Below are positions 6,593 to 11,976 of a DNA stretch of 11,976 nt, piece by piece. A program made the translations under genes and the position numbers. This DNA is from Limnochordia bacterium (lineage in GTDB: Bacteria > Bacillota > Limnochordia > Darwinibacteriales > DTU012), in assembly GCA_007116995.1 (NCBI GenBank), contig SKHL01000166.1:1-11976 (forward strand), given 5' to 3'. The notes beneath the pieces are model-generated. The model made no database searches, was not told where the DNA came from, and worked only from the letters and a program-made list of their open reading frames with translations. Each line of letters starts with the position of its first letter. Within the stretch, counting starts at the first letter, position 1.

Positions 6593-7072
6593 CTAACTCA
6601 TTTTTTTGCGAAAATCATCGGGACCGATGTTGTCTAAAAACTGTTTAAAAGTCTCCATGTCCTCATCACCAATCGGGCGTAGAATGAGCGCTTGATTAAG
6701 GACCTCTTCTGAAACAAAAATCGGTGAATCCGTACGCAGAGCTAAAGCAATCGAATCACTAGGACGTGCATCGATGGTCAGACTTCGGTCTCCAACCTTT
6801 AGATAAATAGTGGCATAAAACACATCATCCTGCAAATCGGTAATTACTGCTTTTTCCACTTTCCCTCTAAGATTCGTCAATACACTTTTTAACAAATCAT
6901 GAGTCAATGGACGAGGAGGTTCCACCTTTTCAAGAGCTAAGCTAATCGCTGTTGCTTCTGCTTCTCCAATCGTCAAAGGAAGAATACCCTGTTTTTCCAT
7001 GTCGGTCAAGATGACAATCGGTTGCATGCTTGCTTGATCGAGACCAACAATCTCAACCTGCATTCTGATCAT
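6593..7072 (-). CDS. Bifunctional nuclease-domain (DUF151) protein
   Basis: This 159-residue protein belongs to the BFN/DUF151 family. A plant member has been reported to have both RNase and DNase activity, but bacterial roles are poorly defined. The family blocks are clear: LPLTIGEAEATAISLALE (31-48), PPRPLTHDLL (52-61), DARPSDSIALALR (101-113) and PIFVSEEVL (117-125), ending with the usual acidic tail FLDNIGPDDFRKK. Length is typical. The start ATG 7072 has AGGAGG seven bases upstream, and that site overlaps the pyrG TAG stop, so the two genes are almost certainly co-translated from one message. It is the last gene of the tight speB-to-nuclease group. The 129 bases that follow contain no convincing intrinsic terminator. 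Confidence 0.92.
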   Translation of the reverse strand: MIRMQVEIVGLDQASMQPIVILTDMEKQGILPLTIGEAEATAISLALEKVEPPRPLTHDLLKSVLTNLRGKVEKAVITDLQDDVFYATIYLKVGDRSLTIDARPSDSIALALRTDSPIFVSEEVLNQALILRPIGDEDMETFKQFLDNIGPDDFRKKMS

Positions 7073-7083
7073 CAGTAAACCTC

Positions 7084-8715
7084 CTATAAGTTAGCCCCAA
7101 CCTTAGTTTTATAGTGTGAATCCTTATTTACTAATGCAGCACCAATGAAGTCTCTAAACAATGGGTGGGGGTTATTGGGTCTTGATTTAAACTCGGGATG
7201 AAATTGACAAGCTACAAACCAAGGATGTTCTGGCAATTCAACGATTTCTACGAGGAGCCCATCAGGTGAAATACCTGCTACCAACAGGCCAGAATCTGTT
7301 AGGAGCTCTTTGTACTCATTATTAAACTCATACCGATGGCGGTGACGCTCTTCTACAACTTCTACCTGGTAGGCTTGGTAGCTCTTGGAGTCTTTATTTA
7401 AGTGACAAGGGTATAAGCCTAACCGCATGGTTCCACCTTTATCTTCTTTATTATATTGATCCGGCATTAAATCAATTACCATATGAGTCCCATCACTAAA
7501 CTCTGAGCTATTCGCCTGGTTTAATCCACAAATAACGCGAGCATACTCCATCACAGCACACTGCATACCCAAACAAATCCCGAAGAAAGGAATACTATTC
7601 TCTCTCGCAAACTTGATCGCTTGAACCTTACCCTCAATACCTCTTGGCCCAAAGCCACCAGGAACTAGTATGCCATTAACGTTAGCAAACAGGGCACTTA
7701 AATCTTGCCCTTCTACCTCTTCTGAATTAACCCACACAATGTCAGCATTAGACTGATGATAAAAGCCACCATGGCGTAATGCCTCAGCAATACTCATATA
7801 GGCATCCGGTAATGATACGTACTTACCGACAATCGCTATTTTAACTTCATTCTTTGGGTTTCTAATGTTATCAACTAACTGCTTCCATTCCTCTAGATCT
7901 GGTGGTTCACACTTTAGTTGAAGTTTGTCCATTACAATTTGGTCAAGTCCTTCCTCGGCGAATCGGAGGGGCACCTCATAAATAGTTTCTACATCGGTAT
8001 TCGGTATGACTGCGTTTTCATCAATATCACAGAAAAGACCAACCTTCGCCCGTAAATCCTTGGAAACCTCTTGCTCTGAACGACATACGATTACATCAGG
8101 TTGGATTCCAATGCTACGAAGCTCTTTGACACTATGCTGGGTCGGCTTAGTCTTTAGCTCTTTAGCCGCTCCAATGTAAGGAATTAGAGTCACATGAATA
8201 TACAAGCAGGAATCTCGTCCAATATCAGATTTTAACTGACGTATCGCTTCTAAAAACGGGAGACTCTCAATATCTCCTACAGTGCCTCCAATTTCAACTA
8301 ACACTACATCTGCTTTGCTATCAGCAGCCACAGCCTTGATTCTATCCTTAATCTCATTCGTAACATGAGGAATAACCTGGACAGTTTCTCCTAAATAGTC
8401 CCCACGACGCTCTTTCGAGAGTATAGACCAGTAAATCTTACCAGTAGTGACATTGCTAAACTTTGACAAGTTAGCGTCGATAAACCGTTCATAATGACCT
8501 AAATCCAGATCAGTTTCTGCCCCATCATCGGTTACAAAGACTTCACCATGTTGAAATGGGCTCATGGTACCTGGATCAACATTCAAATAAGGATCCAATT
8601 TAAGAATTGTTACACTCAAACCCCGGTTTTTTAGCAACCTTCCTAATGAAGCTGCCGTTATCCCCTTTCCTAGGCTTGATACAACCCCGCCCGTTACAAA
8701 AATAAACTTTGCCAT
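7084..8715 (-). CDS. pyrG: CTP synthase
   Basis: CTP synthase converts UTP to CTP using ATP and ammonia from glutamine, the last step of pyrimidine nucleotide synthesis. The 543 residues match the usual length. The N-terminal synthetase domain carries FVTGGVVSSLGKGITAASLG (6-25), KLDPYLNVDPGTM (39-51) and EIGGTVGDIES (141-151). The C-terminal class I glutamine amidotransferase domain (about 290-530) has the oxyanion-loop motif PGGFGPRG (352-359), the nucleophile C381 in GICLGMQ, and the partners H506 and E508 in QFHPEF. The start ATG 8715 has AGGAGGT eight bases upstream, overlapping the stop of the DUF624 gene. I see nothing missing from the catalytic residues. Some Bacillota control pyrG by reiterative transcription in a leader. 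No such leader is possible here because the gene lies inside an operon. Confidence 0.98.
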   Translation of the reverse strand: MAKFIFVTGGVVSSLGKGITAASLGRLLKNRGLSVTILKLDPYLNVDPGTMSPFQHGEVFVTDDGAETDLDLGHYERFIDANLSKFSNVTTGKIYWSILSKERRGDYLGETVQVIPHVTNEIKDRIKAVAADSKADVVLVEIGGTVGDIESLPFLEAIRQLKSDIGRDSCLYIHVTLIPYIGAAKELKTKPTQHSVKELRSIGIQPDVIVCRSEQEVSKDLRAKVGLFCDIDENAVIPNTDVETIYEVPLRFAEEGLDQIVMDKLQLKCEPPDLEEWKQLVDNIRNPKNEVKIAIVGKYVSLPDAYMSIAEALRHGGFYHQSNADIVWVNSEEVEGQDLSALFANVNGILVPGGFGPRGIEGKVQAIKFARENSIPFFGICLGMQCAVMEYARVICGLNQANSSEFSDGTHMVIDLMPDQYNKEDKGGTMRLGLYPCHLNKDSKSYQAYQVEVVEERHRHRYEFNNEYKELLTDSGLLVAGISPDGLLVEIVELPEHPWFVACQFHPEFKSRPNNPHPLFRDFIGAALVNKDSHYKTKVGANL

Positions 8716-8728
8716 TAAGAGTTACCTC

Positions 8729-9418
8729 CTATTGTATCCCGTTACTCTTTGGTTCTTTTATCACTTGTATTAATGCATAGTTCTGGATGGTCCCTGTAAG
8801 GGTAATCCACAACAAAACCGCAGGAATCACCGTGAATAAGCTAATAACAGTTATTATACCGCTAAAAACTACAATTATCAAGCTGATTAATATATTATCA
8901 AATACAGTTAACGCCGTTTGTTTTAGCACAAGAATAACGCCATTATCACTGCTAATTAAGACAGGAAAAACAAACTGTAGCATAGCAAGCCAGAACAATA
9001 CGAAGTACAACCAAACACCACTAAGAAGCCGAACAAAGATAAAGGGATTATTCATACTAAACACCAAGTTAAACCCTATAATTACTAGTATAATGCTCAT
9101 CATCAATACCAATAGAACCGACCGACCGAAAAACTTTGGAAATAGCCACTTTAAATCTCCTACAGATATATCTTCCTTAAGCAGAAGCTGCCGAATCACA
9201 TAATGAACACTAGCCGCCGCCGGTCCTAATAAGATTAATGTTAAAACTACGGCCGATGTGAACACAACTAGATTTTCGATGCGTAATAACGACATCACAA
9301 ACATGGGTGAAAACGTAATAAAAAACCAGCTAATGTTTAACATAATCAGCATGCCAACATGCTCATAGCTTTTCTTTAATCCATCCAGAATTATTTTTCC
9401 AGCCTGGTTAAATTTCAT
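8729..9418 (-). CDS. DUF624 (YesL-like) membrane protein
   Basis: This 229-residue integral membrane protein has five or six hydrophobic segments: about 21-43, 50-70, 100-120, 130-155 and 172-215 (the last long enough for two). The block LLGPAAASVHYVIRQLLLKE (63-82), followed by SVGDLKWLFPKFF, matches the conserved core of DUF624/YesL proteins. That family is often found near sugar-uptake genes but has no proven activity. Here it sits between argS and pyrG with no transporter in sight, so a link to sugar uptake cannot be inferred. Its ATG follows the argS stop closely, with AGGAGG lying directly after the TAG, and its own TAG stop overlaps the pyrG ribosome site. Translation across the three genes is therefore likely coupled. 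Only the family assignment is uncertain, and the gene itself is real. Confidence 0.8.
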   Translation of the reverse strand: MKFNQAGKIILDGLKKSYEHVGMLIMLNISWFFITFSPMFVMSLLRIENLVVFTSAVVLTLILLGPAAASVHYVIRQLLLKEDISVGDLKWLFPKFFGRSVLLVLMMSIILVIIGFNLVFSMNNPFIFVRLLSGVWLYFVLFWLAMLQFVFPVLISSDNGVILVLKQTALTVFDNILISLIIVVFSGIITVISLFTVIPAVLLWITLTGTIQNYALIQVIKEPKSNGIQ

Positions 9419-9431
9419 TGTTTCGCCTCCT

Positions 9432-11108
9432 CTACATTCTTTCGGGAGCTACAATTCCTAGCAAACTTAACACGCGCTGTAATACAAGTCTTACACAACT
9501 GACCAAGGCTAAACGCGCAATCCGAATGTTTCCTTCTTCACCAAGAATATGGCAATGGGTATAAAATGAATGAAAAATACCAGCTAGATCTAAGGCATAT
9601 CGAGCGATGCGATGGGGCTCTCTATAAAGAGCAGCAGCTGAGATTTCCTCTGGCAGCTCAGCAAGCTTTTTCATTAAGTCTATCTCCACCTCTTTATTAA
9701 GCACACTTAAAGGTGCTTCTGATACACAAACAACCTGAACATTTTGTTCGCTGGCTTGAGCTAGAATACTGCAAATACGGGCATGGGCATACTGAATGTA
9801 AAAAACTGGATTTTCACTACTCTGTTCGGCCGCTAGTGTTAAATCAAAATCTAGGTGACTGTCGAGGCTACGCATTAAAAAGAAATAGCGCGCTGCATCT
9901 TTTCCCACCTCATCGATTAAATCACGTAGAGTAATGAACTCACCGGCTCGTTTGGACATTTTTACTTGTTGCCCATTCCGCAATAAGGCTACATACTGCA
10001 AAATTAAGACTTCTAACGCATCCTTAGGATATCCTAATGCTTGGACCGCTGCTTTCATCCTTCCAATATAACCATGATGATCAGGACCTAAAAGATCAAT
10101 CAGCCGGGTAAATCCTCGTTTTAATTTATCATAATGATAGGCGATATCAGCAGTCACGTAGGTATATGTCCTATCCGTTTTGATAATCACTCGATCCTTA
10201 TCATCACCAAAGGCAGTCGATCGGAACCACAATGCACCTTCTTCGTTATACATATATCCGCTGTTGGTCAGCGTTTCAATTACAGCCTCTAGCGCACCTG
10301 TAGAGTGTAGATCCTGTTCCCTGAACCAACGGTCGAACTCCACATCAAACGCAACTAGATCGGCTCTTTGCATTGCCACCATTTCATCGATTCCCCATGT
10401 GCGGCAATACTCTACTCGTTCAGCGTCAGACATCGAAGATAAATCCATGCCCTCTCGTTGAAGTTTTTGTGCTAGTTCGCTCACATAAACACCAGGATAC
10501 CCATCTTCTGGAAAGGGGTACTCTTCATCTGTAAGCTGACGATATCTAGCATCAAGTGATCGTCCAAACACCTCGGTCTGCACGCCTGCATCATTCACAT
10601 AATACTCTGTGGACGCGTTGTATCCAACAGCTCGCAACAACCGCGCTAAAGTATCGCCAATAGCAGCCGCTCTAGCGTTAACCACATTCATTGGTCCAAC
10701 AGGATTTGCACTAACGAACTCAAGCAATACCTGTTCTCCCTTACCATAGTTACTGGCTCCATAATTCAGCCCTTCTTTTTCTATCGTAAGTAATACATCG
10801 TACAGCCATTGATTACTGATAAAAAAATTAATGAACCCGGGTCCAGCTACGTCTACCTTCTCAATAAACTCCTGATCAGTCAAGTATTCTACAATTAACT
10901 CTGCTACTTGGCGAGGCGACTTTTTTGCTGGTTTTGCTAAAACTAATGCTACGTTAGAAGCGAAATCCCCGTGGCTTTTCTCCCGAGGAGTCTCTAAATG
11001 TATCTCTGGAATGTCCGCTACTTGAAGCTGGTCATCTCTTATGATATGTTCTATAGCATCTTTGATTAAAGTAGCTAATCGTTGTTTCTGTTTCACAGCT
11101 ATGCTCAT
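9432..11108 (-). CDS. argS: Arginyl-tRNA synthetase
   Basis: ArgRS attaches arginine to tRNA-Arg. The 558-residue protein has an N-terminal tRNA-binding domain (about 1-95, ending in VAGPGFINFF), a class I catalytic core, and a C-terminal anticodon-binding DALR-type helical domain (about 435-558) ending LGIVAPERM as is typical. The second signature is canonical, KMSKR at 383-387. The first, normally HxGH after SANPxGP, reads NVVN (141-144), so both histidines are asparagine. The rest of the block (NARAAAIGDTLARLL) is intact and the frame is unbroken, so I read this as a variant subfamily, not decay. I chose ATG 11108 over TTG 11126 because AAAGGGTG is six bases upstream, and this start lies one base after the agmatinase stop. 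It is the second gene of the operon. Confidence 0.97.
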   Translation of the reverse strand: MSIAVKQKQRLATLIKDAIEHIIRDDQLQVADIPEIHLETPREKSHGDFASNVALVLAKPAKKSPRQVAELIVEYLTDQEFIEKVDVAGPGFINFFISNQWLYDVLLTIEKEGLNYGASNYGKGEQVLLEFVSANPVGPMNVVNARAAAIGDTLARLLRAVGYNASTEYYVNDAGVQTEVFGRSLDARYRQLTDEEYPFPEDGYPGVYVSELAQKLQREGMDLSSMSDAERVEYCRTWGIDEMVAMQRADLVAFDVEFDRWFREQDLHSTGALEAVIETLTNSGYMYNEEGALWFRSTAFGDDKDRVIIKTDRTYTYVTADIAYHYDKLKRGFTRLIDLLGPDHHGYIGRMKAAVQALGYPKDALEVLILQYVALLRNGQQVKMSKRAGEFITLRDLIDEVGKDAARYFFLMRSLDSHLDFDLTLAAEQSSENPVFYIQYAHARICSILAQASEQNVQVVCVSEAPLSVLNKEVEIDLMKKLAELPEEISAAALYREPHRIARYALDLAGIFHSFYTHCHILGEEGNIRIARLALVSCVRLVLQRVLSLLGIVAPERM

Positions 11109-11109
11109 T

Positions 11110-11976
11110 TTATACACCCTTTCCAAATGATAAAACGGCTTCTCTAACCATTTTAGCGACTAACAGGGACGTAATATCACCCATATCTAATACGGGCGAT
11201 AACTCCACAATATCCATCGCCACAACATTCTTCTCTTTCAACGCATAGATTACCTGCAACATTTCTAGAGAAGTTATTCCTCCAGCCTCTGGTGTTCCCG
11301 TTCCAGGAACATGGGACGAATCCATCACATCGATGTCTATCGTGCAATAGATAGGACGATCCCCTAATTGCGGTAACACATCGAGGAGAGGCTCTATTAC
11401 CTTCCCAGGAAAAAAGTGAGTATTCGCCCGAGCGAATTGAAATTCCTGCCGGGTTCCAGAGCGAATCCCGAATTGGTAAACATTCTTTCCACCTATCCCT
11501 TTAACAATCTGACCCATCACGGTTGCGTGAGAATCAATCTCCCCAAGATAATTATCTCGTAAATCCGCATGGGCATCAAAGTGTAATACCACTAAGTCAG
11601 AATATTTTTTGGCAACGGCTGAAATGGCAGGAGCACTTACTAAGTGCTCTCCTCCGATCAGGAACGGAAACTTATTATCATTGATAATCTGCACGGTAGC
11701 ACTACCAATTTCTCTTAGCGCTTGTTCTACATTACCAAAGGGAAATTCCACATCACCTGCATCATAAAAGGAAACTTCCGTGAGTTCTCGGTCTAAAACA
11801 TAGCTATACTCCTCTAAGCCTTCAGAGACCTCTCGTACTCGTTGTGGGCCAAACCGTGTTCCTGGGCGAAAGCTGGTAGTAAAGTCCATCGGTGCTCCAT
11901 AAATTATCAAGGACGCATCTTGATAACTAGACCCACTAGCCATAAAATCCGTTCTTTTTCGTAACATAAAATCCAT
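11110..11976 (-). CDS. speB: Agmatinase-like ureohydrolase (5' end at window edge)
   Basis: This manganese ureohydrolase would split agmatine into putrescine and urea. Arginase or a related guanidino-hydrolase activity cannot be excluded from sequence alone. All metal ligands are present: H111 in GGEHLVS, D134, H136 and D138 in FDAHADLR, and D214 and D216 in TIDIDVMD, followed by PGTGTPEAGG. The substrate-loop residues SFRPGTRFGP (35-44) are the agmatinase type. The usual proline after DxDxxD is serine here (MDSSHVPG), a mild change. ATG lies exactly at the right edge (11976-11974), and a second ATG at 11967 also fits family length, so the true start is unsettled and could lie outside the window. 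It precedes argS by one base, which links polyamine or arginine metabolism to arginine charging in one message. Confidence 0.88.
   Translation of the reverse strand: MDFMLRKRTDFMASGSSYQDASLIIYGAPMDFTTSFRPGTRFGPQRVREVSEGLEEYSYVLDRELTEVSFYDAGDVEFPFGNVEQALREIGSATVQIINDNKFPFLIGGEHLVSAPAISAVAKKYSDLVVLHFDAHADLRDNYLGEIDSHATVMGQIVKGIGGKNVYQFGIRSGTRQEFQFARANTHFFPGKVIEPLLDVLPQLGDRPIYCTIDIDVMDSSHVPGTGTPEAGGITSLEMLQVIYALKEKNVVAMDIVELSPVLDMGDITSLLVAKMVREAVLSFGKGV

Noticed and set aside
8787..9203. Plus-strand open frame of 138 codons
   Set aside because: It is the complement of the DUF624 membrane gene. Its threonine, asparagine and isoleucine richness is explained by reverse reading of hydrophobic codons.
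9432..11108. argS as a decaying pseudogene because of the lost HIGH histidines
   Set aside because: The frame is complete, KMSKR and the C-terminal domain are intact, and it is tightly packed in an operon. A functional variant is more likely.
1..11976. Mobile elements, CRISPR arrays, defence systems, tRNA or rRNA genes
   Set aside because: I found no transposase or integrase, no regularly spaced repeats, no terminal inverted repeats and no tRNA-like cloverleaf. Coding is continuous and uniform throughout.

Overview
This is an ordinary, gene-dense stretch of bacterial chromosome. Every gene I can support lies on the minus strand, so transcription runs from high to low coordinates. The gene content points to a member of the Bacillota (Firmicutes) outside the classic Bacillus model, most likely a clostridial-type lineage. 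The reasons are strong AGGAGG-type ribosome sites, frequent TTG and GTG starts, a short rho gene of 423 codons, a four-cysteine L31 protein, a YesL/DUF624 membrane protein, and a quinate-dehydrogenase-like protein paired with its own helix-turn-helix gene. The base composition looks moderate and uniform. I see no mobile element, rRNA, tRNA, CRISPR array, phage gene or integration scar.

Layout in transcription order. (1) Positions 11976 to 6593 hold a tightly packed group: speB-like agmatinase, argS, a DUF624 membrane protein, pyrG and a bifunctional-nuclease-domain protein. Neighbours are 1 to 13 bases apart and several stop codons lie inside or beside the next ribosome site, so this is very likely one operon. 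(2) After a 129-base gap come a small secreted protein (6047-6463), an unrecognised cysteine-cluster protein (5388-6008), the termination factor rho (4064-5335), and a LysM plus M23 cell-wall peptidase (2805-4001). (3) rpmE (ribosomal protein L31) has its own promoter at 2761-2789 and a clear intrinsic terminator at 2464-2494. (4) A dus gene for tRNA dihydrouridine synthase follows, preceded by a 13-codon reading frame that overlaps its start. (5) Last is a two-gene unit with a recognisable promoter and an imperfect palindrome over the predicted transcription start: a helix-turn-helix protein, then a quinate 5-dehydrogenase-like protein that runs off the left end of the window.

The genes are mostly housekeeping: arginine charging, polyamine or arginine-derived nitrogen metabolism, CTP synthesis, transcription termination, ribosome structure, tRNA modification and cell-wall remodelling. 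No intergenic stretch exceeds 300 bases. I do not see a convincing undescribed system. The items most worth a second look are the helix-turn-helix/dehydrogenase-like pair with its candidate operator, the ArgRS whose HIGH signature reads NVVN, the mirrored double cysteine-cluster protein upstream of rho, an inverted repeat framing the ribosome site of the small secreted protein, and the leader frame at dus.
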